Positions 36,089 to 47,344 of a DNA stretch of 57,363 bases are shown here, piece by piece. The stretch comes from Pseudomonadota bacterium (GTDB taxonomy: Bacteria > Pseudomonadota > Gammaproteobacteria > Steroidobacterales > Steroidobacteraceae): contig JAEWLQ010000017.1 in assembly GCA_023457495.1 (NCBI GenBank), forward strand, positions 1 through 57,363, read 5' to 3'. Below the pieces are notes generated by a model. That model searched no databases. It had not been told where the DNA came from and saw nothing but the letters and a program-made list of their open reading frames with translations. Positions within the stretch are counted from its first letter, which is position 1; each line of letters opens with the position of its first letter. The position numbers and the translations under genes are program-made.

Positions 36089-37228
36089 CTATCGAGCATT
36101 CCACCATTCATCGCGCGCGCGAACGGCGAGATCGGGATGGTCGGAAAACAAACCTGTGACTCCGGCGTCGAGCAGCGCGTGGATTTCCGATGTCAGGTCA
36201 CCCTTCGCCGCCGCGTCGCCGGGCGATCTTAAAACAACTGGCAGGAATTCGTTCTCCGCGCGCAGCGTCCAGGGATGAACTCCGAGTCCGGCGGCACGCG
36301 CGCGCCGGGCCAACCCGGTATCGACGCCCTTGCCGTCGGCATAATTCACGATCATGGCCTTATGTGGGCCGATCGCGTCGGCGTAGGTCGCGATCTCGCG
36401 CAGGCCGGCGTCACTCATGAGGTCCCGGTAACTCCGCGGGTCCCCGACCTCCGCGAAATCGGCGGGTTGCCCCGTGGGGGATATGAGCTGGACCAGGGTC
36501 AGGTCCGTGCGGCGCCGCAGCATCCGCAGGTTTGCAACCTCGAACGACTGGATGCAGATGGGATCGCCGCGCCTGGAATAACCATGGCGCTGCAATGCGT
36601 CGAGCATCACTTCATCGAAGTGCAGCCCGAGCTTCGCGAAATAACTCGGGTGCTTGGTTTCCGGATACACGCCGATGCGCGGCGGCGGCGGCAGGCCCGC
36701 GGCGCGTGCATTCGCGGTGCGTTGCGCATCGGCCGCAGCGACGAGGTCGAGAACTTCCCCGAACGTCGGGACCTGGAAAACGCCGTCGTAACGCGCGTTC
36801 GCGCGGCGCAGCTCCGGCAGCCGCTCGCGCGCCCGCAGGGTCTTGAGCTCCGCGAGCGTGAAGTCCTCGGTGAACCAGCCCGTGATCGATTCGCCGTCGA
36901 TGATCTTGGTCGTGCGCCGCGCGGCGAATTGGGGGCGAGAGCCGACATCCGTGGTGCCGCCGATCTCGTTCTCGTGCCGCGCGAGCAACGCCCCATCCTT
37001 CGAGATCACGAGGTCGGGCTCGATGTAATCCGCACCCTGCTGGATGGCGACGAAATAGCCCGCCAGCGTGTGTTCCGGCACGTAACCGCTGGCCCCGCGG
37101 TGCGCTATGACAAATGGACGGGTGTCCGCGGCCAATCCGCTTGCGGTCATGAGAACTGTGCCCGCGAACGCCATTGTGACGTAACGCCAGAATGCCCCGC
37201 GATGCCGAGTCTGCGTGCGCCTGGACAT
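36089..37228 (-). CDS. glpQ: Periplasmic glycerophosphodiester phosphodiesterase
   Basis: A 379-residue GlpQ-type enzyme that cleaves glycerophosphodiesters to glycerol-3-phosphate and an alcohol. Signal peptide around 15-34 (YVTMAFAGTVLMTASGLAA). Catalytic signatures HRGASGYVPEHTLAGY, then DYIEPDLVISKDGALLARHE supply the two histidines and the metal-binding Glu-x-Asp. The C-terminal VTGLFSDHPDLAVR is also typical. Followed 15 bases downstream by a tiny hydrophobic frame. Confidence 0.93.
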   Translation of the reverse strand: MSRRTQTRHRGAFWRYVTMAFAGTVLMTASGLAADTRPFVIAHRGASGYVPEHTLAGYFVAIQQGADYIEPDLVISKDGALLARHENEIGGTTDVGSRPQFAARRTTKIIDGESITGWFTEDFTLAELKTLRARERLPELRRANARYDGVFQVPTFGEVLDLVAAADAQRTANARAAGLPPPPRIGVYPETKHPSYFAKLGLHFDEVMLDALQRHGYSRRGDPICIQSFEVANLRMLRRRTDLTLVQLISPTGQPADFAEVGDPRSYRDLMSDAGLREIATYADAIGPHKAMIVNYADGKGVDTGLARRARAAGLGVHPWTLRAENEFLPVVLRSPGDAAAKGDLTSEIHALLDAGVTGLFSDHPDLAVRARDEWWNAR

Positions 37229-37261
37229 CGACTATCTCTTTCCAGCTGGGGAGTAGCGCCC

Positions 37262-38032
37262 ATGAAAACTGTTGTCGTCCGCCTGCCGGGCAGGATATCC
37301 CGCTGCTTGCGAGAGCTTACGGCGCGCAACGTGGCTTGTCTCGTCGCCAGCGTGGCGGTCGCCGGATGCGCCGCCGAACCCGAATCGGTGGTGCTGGGAC
37401 AACCCGTCGTGCTGGCGCCGCTCGCTGACTACTGCGCGGTCGCGCAAAAGGAAATCGCGTCCTCGCGCGTGCCGGCGCGCAATGTCCTGATGACGGATTA
37501 CCAGGCGTTCACGCGCGCGACGCCGTCGATCAATCCGCTGGAGACGATGCAATTCGTCGGATACGCGGATCCGCAGCACCTGAAGGCGCGCATGATTTCC
37601 TGCAAGCTGCACAGCCCCGACCGGATCCGTGCCGAATATGGCGCCACCGCCGCCGGCGAGGCGTCGAGCTGCGCGCGGCTCAACCGCCGCACGCTCGATG
37701 CGGTGATGGCTTCGCTCACCGAGCGCCAGAAAAAGAAGATGCCGTTCAAGGGCACCATCGGCGTGATGCTCGAGCCCGACATGGTCGCGACCAACGAAGG
37801 CGAATGGCTGGAAGCCTTCACGATGGTGGAGGCTGATGCCGGCGGCACGTTGCGCATTCGGGCCAAGTCCCTGCGGGCGGGCGGCGGCGTGCAGGCGCGC
37901 AACAAACCCGTGACGTCGCCGGGACAGTATTGCCACCTGATCGCGCCGGATTACCTCAAGCGGATCCTGACCGGCGAGGTGCAACTGCCACAGGCGGAAT
38001 TCCCCGAACGCGCGCGGGCCGCCAGCCGCTGA
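37262..38032 (+). CDS. Hypothetical lipoprotein
   Basis: A 256-residue protein starting at the ATG 37262, which gives an N-terminal basic region, hydrophobic core (ARNVACLVASVAVAG) and lipobox VAGC. A much longer frame extends upstream to 36275 but only antisense to glpQ. The mature protein contains NPLETMQFVGYADPQHLKAR and later CHLIAPDYLKRIL, with several cysteines. No family recognised. Confidence 0.75.
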   Translation: MKTVVVRLPGRISRCLRELTARNVACLVASVAVAGCAAEPESVVLGQPVVLAPLADYCAVAQKEIASSRVPARNVLMTDYQAFTRATPSINPLETMQFVGYADPQHLKARMISCKLHSPDRIRAEYGATAAGEASSCARLNRRTLDAVMASLTERQKKKMPFKGTIGVMLEPDMVATNEGEWLEAFTMVEADAGGTLRIRAKSLRAGGGVQARNKPVTSPGQYCHLIAPDYLKRILTGEVQLPQAEFPERARAASR

Positions 38033-38056
38033 CGCGGAGCTGCTAAGCTCGGTGGC

Positions 38057-38701
38057 GTGACGACCTCCGCCGCCCAGTATTCGCGCGCTGAAGAGCTCGC
38101 GCATTCCCTGACCGCGGGCTTAGGGGTAGTCGCCTGCGCCATCGCGATTCCCTGGCTGGCCACGGTCGCATTCCCCGATCCGCGACGCCTGACCACGGCG
38201 CTGGTATTCGGCCTGAGCGCCCTCGCGATGTTCGTGACGTCGGTGATTTATCACTGGGCCCGCGATCCGGCGCGCAAGGTCACGCTGCGCAAGCTGGACC
38301 ATGCGGCAATCTATCTACTGATCGCCGGCACCTACACGCCCTTCACGCTCGTGGCGATGGAACGCGCCTGGGGCTGGGCGCTGTTCGCGATCGTGTGGAT
38401 GCTGGCCGTCGCCGGGATCGTCGCGAAGACCACCGTCGGCTTCCGTTATCCGAGGCTTTCGGTCGCGCTGTACCTGTGCATGGGATGGATCGCCGTGATC
38501 GCGATCAAGCCGATGATGTCCGCGTTGAGCACGCCGGAGCTGGCGTGGATCCTGGCCGGCGGGATCCTGTACACGGCCGGTGTGCCGTTCTACGTCTGGA
38601 AGACGCGCCGCTACACGCACGCCGTCTGGCACCTGTTCGTGCTCGGCGGCGTCGTCTGCCATTTCGTCGCGGTGCTGAGCGTGGTGACCACGCCCGCCTG
38701 A
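38057..38701 (+). CDS. Hemolysin III family (PAQR-like) membrane protein
   Basis: A 214-residue seven-helix protein with GTG start. Family features: EELAHSLTAGLGVVAC at the N-terminus, VTSVIYHWARDPARK with the first metal-binding His, KLDHAAIYLLIAGTYTPF, and the C-terminal THAVWHLFVLGGVVCHF histidines. Such YqfA/hemolysin III proteins belong to the PAQR/CREST superfamily of putative membrane hydrolases. Convergent with acs. Confidence 0.92.
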   Translation: MTTSAAQYSRAEELAHSLTAGLGVVACAIAIPWLATVAFPDPRRLTTALVFGLSALAMFVTSVIYHWARDPARKVTLRKLDHAAIYLLIAGTYTPFTLVAMERAWGWALFAIVWMLAVAGIVAKTTVGFRYPRLSVALYLCMGWIAVIAIKPMMSALSTPELAWILAGGILYTAGVPFYVWKTRRYTHAVWHLFVLGGVVCHFVAVLSVVTTPA

Positions 38702-38707
38702 ACCCCG

Positions 38708-40942
<2,235 letters not shown>

Positions 40943-41017
40943 GGTCGCGGAGTGTAAACCGAAACTCCGGCTCGTCAGTCTCAAAGCCCGTTGGCGCAAA
41001 AAATCCAGGGGAAGACC

Positions 41018-41878
41018 ATGAAGTCGAAGTTTTGTCTGGTGATGCTGGCTCTCGGACCCGTCACGACGTTTGCCTGGGGCAACCCGTGCGAGTTTCGCGC
41101 GGATCGTGCGGGCGGCGTCGACGCGAAAGGCGTCGAAAAGGTCATCCTGCGCGCGGGGGCGGGCGACCTGAAGGTGATCGGTCGATCAGACGCGGTACGC
41201 ATCGAAGCGCGCGGGATCGCCTGCGCATCCAAACAGGAATTGCTCGATGGCGCGCAATTGAGCGTTCGGCGCGACGGTAATGTCGTGATCATCGAAACCT
41301 CGTTGCCGCAGGATGACGCCGATGGGCTCGCCTTCTTCGATGACCGCGCCTACATCGAGCTCGGGGTCGCGCTGCCGAAAACCATCGCGGTCGAAGCCAT
41401 CGACTCGAGCGGTGACGCGTCGTTCGAGGATCTCCTGTCGCTGCAGTTGCAGGACAGCTCGGGAGATCTCGAGATCGAGCGCATCGCCGGGCTCGCCGAC
41501 GTCACCGACAGCTCCGGAGATCTGGAAATCGAGGGCGCGGGCAGCGTGCGTGTGCGCGACAGCTCGGGTGACATCGAAATCGAAGACGTGCGCGGCGACG
41601 TCGAGGTGACCTCGGACAGCTCGGGCGACATCCACATCCAGCAGGTCGCCGGTGTCGTCCGCGTACTGCAGGACAGTTCCGGGGGCATCCGCATCGAGGA
41701 CGTGAAGGGCAGCGTCCTGGTGGAGCAGGACAGCTCGGGTGACATCTACGCGGCGCGTGTGGGCGGGGATTTCACCGTTAATTCCGACAGCTCAGGCACC
41801 ATCGAGCACGAGGCGGTCCGCGGCGCCGTGCGCATACCGGGCAACGAGGGACGCCGGAACGACGAGGTCGAACGTTAG
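41018..41878 (+). CDS. Exported DSSG-repeat protein (DUF4097-like beta-solenoid)
   Basis: A 286-residue exported protein. Start at 41018 has ggggaaga upstream; an upstream TTG frame is less likely. Signal peptide 1-20 (FCLVMLALGPVTTFAWG). From about residue 128 it contains eight 17-19-residue repeats beginning DSSG(D/G/T), for example DSSGDIEIEDVRGDVEVTS, which would stack into a beta-solenoid like the DUF4097 family. Function unknown. Its stop abuts the stop of the convergent exonuclease gene. Confidence 0.82.
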   Translation: MKSKFCLVMLALGPVTTFAWGNPCEFRADRAGGVDAKGVEKVILRAGAGDLKVIGRSDAVRIEARGIACASKQELLDGAQLSVRRDGNVVIIETSLPQDDADGLAFFDDRAYIELGVALPKTIAVEAIDSSGDASFEDLLSLQLQDSSGDLEIERIAGLADVTDSSGDLEIEGAGSVRVRDSSGDIEIEDVRGDVEVTSDSSGDIHIQQVAGVVRVLQDSSGGIRIEDVKGSVLVEQDSSGDIYAARVGGDFTVNSDSSGTIEHEAVRGAVRIPGNEGRRNDEVER

Positions 41879-42778
41879 TCAGGCGGCCGCGAGCAGCGGC
41901 AGCAGGGCCAGGCGCTCCGCCTGCTTGCGCAGCATCGGACCGAAGTTGTGGCGATCGAAGAACGCGTTGAGCCCGATCATGTCCGGCGCGCGGCGCGTGA
42001 GCTCGCGACGCGAAATTTCCCAGGGCATGTCACAGGCGATCTCCGTCAGCCGGCGGGCGAGGAACGCCGCCTCGCGATGTTCGAGGAGTTTCGCCGCGAG
42101 CTTGCCGGCGCCGCGGATGGGAATTGCCGCGACCTTGTCGAGGTTGTCGTAGAGCTCCTCGAGCGAAACGAATTCCCGCATCAAGGCCGCGGCCGTCTTC
42201 GCGCCGACGCCGGGCACGCCGCGAATGTTGTCGACGCTGTCGCCCATGAGCGCGAGAAAATCGGCGAATCGCTCGGGCGCGACGCCGAAACGCTCTTCGA
42301 TCTCGTGGTAGCGGTAGTGAGCGTTGTCGGTGTAATCCCAGTACACGTCTCCCGCGCGGATGAGCTGCGCGAAATCCTTGTCGCGGGTCACCAGGGTGGC
42401 CGGCAAACCTTCGCGCCGGCAGCGCGTCATCAGTGATCCGACGATGTCGTCGGCTTCATATTCGGCGTGGCTGAACGCCGGAATGCCGGCGTGGTGGCAG
42501 AACTCGCGGCAGCGCTCGAATTGCAGCTTCAGATCTTCGGGCGGCGGCTCGCGATTCGCCTTGTACGCCGGATAGATGCGATTGCGAAACGAGGTGGACA
42601 GGCTTTCATCGAATGCCACGGCCATGTATTGCGGCTTCGCGCGCTCGACGAGGTCGCCGAGGAACCGGGCGAAACCGAAGGTCGCATGCGCGGGTAATCC
42701 GTCGCGGTCGGTCATGTCCGGCGGCATGGAGTAATACGCGCGGAATACGTAAACCGAGGCGTCGATGAGGTAAATCAC
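41879..42778 (-). CDS. 5'-3' exonuclease / flap endonuclease (Pol I N-domain-like)
   Basis: A 299-residue protein of the 5'-3' exonuclease family: MIYLIDASVYVFRAYYSM, VAFDESLSTSFRNRIYPAYKANR, EADDIVGSLMTRC and TRDKDFAQLI supply the acidic metal ligands, and GDSVDNIRGVPGVGAKTA is the helix-hairpin-helix. Similar in length to ExoIX/Xni, but no assignment to that exact orthologue can be made. Acts on flaps or RNA-DNA ends during repair or replication. Confidence 0.9.
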   Translation of the reverse strand: MIYLIDASVYVFRAYYSMPPDMTDRDGLPAHATFGFARFLGDLVERAKPQYMAVAFDESLSTSFRNRIYPAYKANREPPPEDLKLQFERCREFCHHAGIPAFSHAEYEADDIVGSLMTRCRREGLPATLVTRDKDFAQLIRAGDVYWDYTDNAHYRYHEIEERFGVAPERFADFLALMGDSVDNIRGVPGVGAKTAAALMREFVSLEELYDNLDKVAAIPIRGAGKLAAKLLEHREAAFLARRLTEIACDMPWEISRRELTRRAPDMIGLNAFFDRHNFGPMLRKQAERLALLPLLAAA

Positions 42779-42829
42779 GCGCGCATGATAATCGCTGGCG
42801 GCGCGCGGCGGTGCGCGTGCCTTCGGGCT

Positions 42830-43549
42830 TCAGGCCACCTGCCCCATCCCGTCCCCGGTGATGGCCACATGTTCGGAGTCCAGGCGGTAGCCGGCTTCGA
42901 CACGCTGCATGGCCGCTTCGACCATCGAGGCGAACAGCTCGGCCGTTTCGCGCAATGTCTGGGTGGCGAGCCCGAGGTCACGCGGGCGGCGGATGATCTG
43001 GCGGCAGCAGCGTGCGACGTGCTGGTCGCGCAATTCGTCGTTGAGCGTGCCCGTGGCGAGCGATCCGAGTGCTCTCTCGGGGACTTCGCCCCGGCGCGAG
43101 GACTCGGCCCACAGTGGGTAGAAGAGGCGCGGCATCCGCTCGAAAAACCACAGATAGCCGACCAGTCCCACCGTCGCGCGCTCGGTGAGCTGATAATGCG
43201 CGTACGCCGCGAGCGCGATCGTCTGCGGAAACGGAGTCAGGGAAACGCGGTCGAGCGAGTGAAGGCCCAGCGCGCGCAGATCGTCCATGAAGGCTCCAGC
43301 CTGGTCGAACCCGAGCGCCGGAACCGACAGCAGGTCCTGCCAGGCCTTGCGGTCTTCGGGCGGAACGACATCCGCGGCGACCTCGCACAGCCGGGAATGC
43401 ACGTTCACGACGTGCTGCAGTTCGAGCAGTAACTGCCGATGGAAGGTGGTGGTCGTCGGTACGTTTCGGAACCGGTCCAGGACCCTCCCGAACGTCCCCA
43501 TGCGCGTCAGCATCTCGAATTCATGGAGAAAAACGTCCGCGCTATTCAT
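42830..43549 (-). CDS. Helical protein resembling TenA/heme-oxygenase-like diiron oxidases
   Basis: A 239-residue, mostly alpha-helical protein. Helices include QLLLELQHVVNVHSRLCEVA, AYAHYQLTERATVGLVGYLWFFE and LRDQHVARCCRQIIRR, whose spaced His/Glu/Asp residues could form an iron site as in the iron-containing redox (HDO-like) family. The match is weak and the enzyme activity is not assignable. It is 52 bases upstream of the exonuclease gene on the same strand and divergent from the CHAT cluster. Confidence 0.65.
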   Translation of the reverse strand: MNSADVFLHEFEMLTRMGTFGRVLDRFRNVPTTTTFHRQLLLELQHVVNVHSRLCEVAADVVPPEDRKAWQDLLSVPALGFDQAGAFMDDLRALGLHSLDRVSLTPFPQTIALAAYAHYQLTERATVGLVGYLWFFERMPRLFYPLWAESSRRGEVPERALGSLATGTLNDELRDQHVARCCRQIIRRPRDLGLATQTLRETAELFASMVEAAMQRVEAGYRLDSEHVAITGDGMGQVA

Positions 43550-43595
43550 GACTTAGCCCATTTTCTGGTGTGTTTTTCTGGCGGTCTCCCTGAGT

Positions 43596-43684
43596 AGTGT
43601 CACGACCTGGGGGTTTCTCTCACCCCGCACTGTCATAACGAAAAGTATTTTGTTTCAAGAACTTGCTACAAACCCTGCCTCCAT
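43596..43684 (+). promoter_or_regulatory. Conserved upstream block of CHAT gene 1 (candidate ECF promoter)
   Basis: An 89-base block that aligns without gaps to 47179-47267 upstream of the second CHAT gene. Conserved cores are AGTGTCACGAC at the start, TTTCTCnCACCCC and GCTACAAACCCnGCCT, with exactly 69 bases from the first core to the third in both copies. TGTCACG-N16-CACC resembles the two-part form of ECF sigma promoters; a role in transcription is inferred. Confidence 0.55.
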
Positions 43685-43794
43685 TTCCCATTTTCGATTG
43701 CAGCGTGGCGTATGTGCCTGTAAACATTGGCATCGCGGCGTAGGGAAGCGCGCACTTCGTGCACGGTCGCGGTATGAGAAAAAAGACTGACTAG

Positions 43795-46700
43795 ATGCTC
43801 CGGCCTGGTTTCCTCGCTCGCTCCCTTGGCTCGCCGCGCAGTAGCGCCCGCGGCTTCGCGCTCCTCTGTGCATTCCTCGCCGCATCCTGCGGTGGCGTGT
43901 TCGAGCCCCAGCCGCTGGTCGAATTCTCGACCGAGTTGCTCGTCCAGGGCGACAAGCCGCAATCGATCGCGCGGCGCCTGCGCGCCGGCACCTATCTAGT
44001 CGAAGTACGCGAGCGGGACATCGATCTTCGCGTGAAGATCGACACGGACGAAGAACACGTCGAACTCGCCGACGCCTACCTGCGGCATGGATTGCATCGC
44101 GCGGTGATACTCGTCTCGCACCCCCAGTCCGTGCAGGTCACGCTCACGAGTGTCGACCATCGTGATTGGCGCGCACCGGCGGCGGTGCGCATCCTGCGCT
44201 GGCCCGAGTCCTCGAATGGCCGTCGCGATGAAAGCCTGCTGGGATTCCTCGCCCTGGGAAAAGGCAACGAACTCGTGGCGGGTCCGGACACCGCGAGCTG
44301 GCGCGCCGGTGTGCGATCGCTGAGCGCCGCGGCCGATCACTTCGCCGCCGCCGGCGATATCCGTTCGCTCGCGGAAACCGAATACCAGATGGGCTACGCG
44401 CAGTTCAATCTGCTGTTCGATTTCGACGCGGCCCGAAAGAGCGCGCAGCTCGCCCAGTCGCATTTCCTGACGGTTGACGATTCTTTCGGCGCGGTGCGCG
44501 CCAGCATCTTGCTGAGCCTGGCCGAATTGAATCTCCCGGACAACAAGAACGGCTTCAACGAGGCGCGCCTCGATACCGTACGCGCCCGAATGAACGAGGC
44601 TCGCAAGTTCTTCGATGCGAACAACGCGCCGTCCGACGCGATGGCCGCAATCTGCATCGGAGCCGCTCCCGATTCCATGCGCGGACGTCTCGACGAAACC
44701 GAGAAGATCAACCGGAATGTCCTGGAGCGCGCTCGCGCCCGGAATGACATGTTCTATATCGCGAGCGCCACGCAGAATCTGGCGCACATAGCTATCCGCA
44801 ACGGCGAGGCGGCGAAAGCCGCGGCGATGTTCGAGCGCGTGCTGCCGAACGTCGAGCGCAACCGCAATCCGGATCTGTATGCGACGGTCACGTCGAATCT
44901 CGGCTATGCGCTCATCGCGCTCGGCGAATTCGATCGCGCGTTGGTGCTGCAAAGCGAGGCGCTGGAATTGTTCAGCTCACGCGGCGACGTCGGGCAGACC
45001 GCGCGCACGCTCACCGCGCTCGGTGGGATCCAGTTCCGCACCGGCGATGTCCAGCGCGCCCTTCAGACGTTGCGCAGCGCCCTGCCTCTCTTCGAGGAAA
45101 CCGCCGACATCATCGGCCTGTCCTCCGCGCTGCGCCTCGCGGGCAATGCGGCGGCCGAGCTCGATCAGCACGATCTGGCGCTCGAATATCTGCGCCGCGC
45201 CGAGCGGATATCGCCCCTCGATGACACCACGGAGCGCACGCGGGTGCTCATCGCGGGCGAGCTGCGCGAGCTGGGCAACCTGCGCGGCGCGGACGCGCTG
45301 CTCGGTGAAGTGCTGCGTACCCGCAACGAACAAACGCGCGCGGATGCACTCGCTGAACGCGCGCGGCTGCGACAACGCCAGCAGCGGCCCGCCGAAGCCC
45401 TCGCCGACCTGCGGGCGGCCGACGCGATCTACGAGCGGTTCAGACTGGATTTCAATCGCATCGATACCAGCTCGGCACTCGCGCTCGCGTTGCTCGACGC
45501 CGGAGACGTGCGCGGCGCGAGCGCGGCAGCCGATACCGCGATCGCGATCGAAAGACGGATCCGCGTGAAGTCGGCCAACCCGGAAGTGCGCGCGCGTTTC
45601 CTTTCGGCCAGCTACGCGCCCTACGAGGCCCGGATCGAGGCGGATCTCGCGGGCGCCGCGCCGGGCAATGAAGACGCGTCGTGGAAGGCGTTTCGCACGG
45701 CGGAGGCCATTCGTGCGCGATCACTGGTCGACCGCATCTCGCATTCGGCGCAGGCGCCGGCCGCGCAGCGCGACGCGGAGAGCGAGCGCCTGCGCGAAAA
45801 CATGACGGCGCTGCAGGTCGATCTCGAAAAACGCATGCGCAGGGTGCAATCGGACGACGCGACCATCCTGCACATACGTCGCAAGATCGATGAGACCCGC
45901 GCCCAGCTCGAGGCACGGCTCCTCGTACTGCGCGGCGTCGAAACGAGCGACGACATCAGCATGCCGGCGTCGCGCGACACGGTTCAGTCCGCGATTCCCG
46001 CCGATACGGCGGTGCTCGCCTATTTCGTCGGTGACCGCCGATCACACGCCTGGCTGCTGACTCGAAGCGAGCTGCGGCATGCGACGCTGCCCGGTCGTCG
46101 GTCCATCGACGACATCGTCAAATCGTTCGTCGCGATGCAGCGCACGGGAGGGCGCACATCCGTCAACGCGCCGATCGCATCCGTCGTCGGCAATCTCCTC
46201 AAGGGGGTCAACGCGAAGCGGCTGATGATATTGCCCGATGGACCGCTCAATGGGATGCCCTTCGCGGCACTGCCCCTGTCCGACGGAAAGCCGCGCGAGT
46301 TGCTGGTCGATCGGTTCGTCGTGACCGCGGCGCCCTCGCTGGCGCTGGCTTTGCGGCCCAGTGACTCGCCATCGCATTTGCCCCGGCGCATCGCCGTCAT
46401 CTCGGATCCGGTGTACACGCCCGACGATCGCCGGCTCACGATCGCAACCAGCCACGCCTCCAACTACCGCGGCGATGAACGCACGATCGGACGCCTCTCG
46501 CGCCTGCCTTATTCCGCGATCGAAGCGCGCGCGGTCGTGCACGCGTTCGAAGGCGCGGACGTCATCGAACTCGCCGGCTTCAACGCGACCGCGCGGCGCG
46601 TGATCGAGCTGCCATCGAGCGAGCTCGACGTCCTGCACTTCGCGACGCACGCGGTCGCACGCAAGGATGTGCCCGAACAGTCCGCGCTGTTTCTCAGCGA

Positions 46701-47067
46701 GTTCGCTGCCGATGGCACGCCGCTGCAGCTCGACCGCCTGACCGCGGACGACATCGTGCGCAGCGGCCTGCGAGCTGACGTCGTGGTGCTGAGCGGATGC
46801 GCGACGGGTGACGGCCGAGAACTGCGAGGCGAAGGCGTGCTCGGGCTCACCTACGGATTCCTCGCCAACGGTTCCAACACCGTGATCGCGTCCCTGTGGC
46901 CGGTCGAGGACGCGCTGACGGCGCGGTTCATGGAGGAGTTCTATGCCGCGTACCGCGCGAGCGGACGCGCCGCCGACGCGCTGCGCGCAGCACAACTGCG
47001 AACGCGCGGCACGGGCGCGGAATCCCTCTGGTCGAGCTTCGTGGTGCGCGCGAATCGGCTTCCCTGA
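43795..47067 (+). CDS. TPR-CHAT caspase-like lipoprotein, paralogue 1
   Basis: A 1090-residue secreted CHAT-domain protein. The N-terminus (RGFALLCAFLAASC) is a lipoprotein signal with lipobox LAASC. Residues about 35-135 form a beta-rich domain (GTYLVEVRERDIDLRVKI) like a PPC domain. A long array of about ten TPR-like helical repeats follows (for example YATVTSNLGYALIALGEFDRAL), then a charged coiled segment at about 650-710. The C-terminal caspase-like CHAT domain has catalytic His952 in LHFATHAVARKD and Cys1002 in VVLSGCATGDG, so a cysteine protease is expected. First gene of a same-strand cluster with a paralogue, a subtilase and sigma/anti-sigma genes. Target unknown. Confidence 0.92.
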   Translation: MLRPGFLARSLGSPRSSARGFALLCAFLAASCGGVFEPQPLVEFSTELLVQGDKPQSIARRLRAGTYLVEVRERDIDLRVKIDTDEEHVELADAYLRHGLHRAVILVSHPQSVQVTLTSVDHRDWRAPAAVRILRWPESSNGRRDESLLGFLALGKGNELVAGPDTASWRAGVRSLSAAADHFAAAGDIRSLAETEYQMGYAQFNLLFDFDAARKSAQLAQSHFLTVDDSFGAVRASILLSLAELNLPDNKNGFNEARLDTVRARMNEARKFFDANNAPSDAMAAICIGAAPDSMRGRLDETEKINRNVLERARARNDMFYIASATQNLAHIAIRNGEAAKAAAMFERVLPNVERNRNPDLYATVTSNLGYALIALGEFDRALVLQSEALELFSSRGDVGQTARTLTALGGIQFRTGDVQRALQTLRSALPLFEETADIIGLSSALRLAGNAAAELDQHDLALEYLRRAERISPLDDTTERTRVLIAGELRELGNLRGADALLGEVLRTRNEQTRADALAERARLRQRQQRPAEALADLRAADAIYERFRLDFNRIDTSSALALALLDAGDVRGASAAADTAIAIERRIRVKSANPEVRARFLSASYAPYEARIEADLAGAAPGNEDASWKAFRTAEAIRARSLVDRISHSAQAPAAQRDAESERLRENMTALQVDLEKRMRRVQSDDATILHIRRKIDETRAQLEARLLVLRGVETSDDISMPASRDTVQSAIPADTAVLAYFVGDRRSHAWLLTRSELRHATLPGRRSIDDIVKSFVAMQRTGGRTSVNAPIASVVGNLLKGVNAKRLMILPDGPLNGMPFAALPLSDGKPRELLVDRFVVTAAPSLALALRPSDSPSHLPRRIAVISDPVYTPDDRRLTIATSHASNYRGDERTIGRLSRLPYSAIEARAVVHAFEGADVIELAGFNATARRVIELPSSELDVLHFATHAVARKDVPEQSALFLSEFAADGTPLQLDRLTADDIVRSGLRADVVVLSGCATGDGRELRGEGVLGLTYGFLANGSNTVIASLWPVEDALTARFMEEFYAAYRASGRAADALRAAQLRTRGTGAESLWSSFVVRANRLP

Positions 47068-47178
47068 GCGGCGCCCGGCGCCGCAGTCTAACTACAGTCG
47101 GGCATCATTCCGCCGATACACGGACCGCCTCGCGACACCCTCCCGCCCATCGTCTGAATCCCGCGGGCATTCATATTA

Positions 47179-47267
47179 AGTGTCACGACTTTGCGATTTC
47201 TCCCACCCCCGCGCCCATTCTTTTGAAATTTATTTCCGGTGGGTGGTGCTACAAACCCCGCCTACAT
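47179..47267 (+). promoter_or_regulatory. Conserved upstream block of CHAT gene 2 (candidate ECF promoter)
   Basis: The second copy of the 89-base upstream block, matching 43596-43684 at the three cores with identical spacing. Here TGTCACG is at 47181-47187 and CACC at 47204-47207. The intervening sequence has diverged, as expected if only the cores are under selection. Confidence 0.55.
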
Positions 47268-47344
47268 CATCCGCCGCGGATTGCGGCAGAATGCCCTCCG
47301 ATTACGGACAAGGGCCTCTTTCGCGGGGCTTCCTCGCAAATCTC

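Noticed and set aside
36275..37261. Long upstream extension of the lipoprotein gene at 37262
   Set aside because: It is antisense to glpQ and gives non-family sequence; the ATG at 37262 yields a proper lipoprotein signal.
41399..41850. Regular DNA repeats that might suggest a CRISPR or tandem-repeat array
   Set aside because: They lie in an open frame and encode DSSG protein repeats with 17-19-residue periodicity; no separate spacers.
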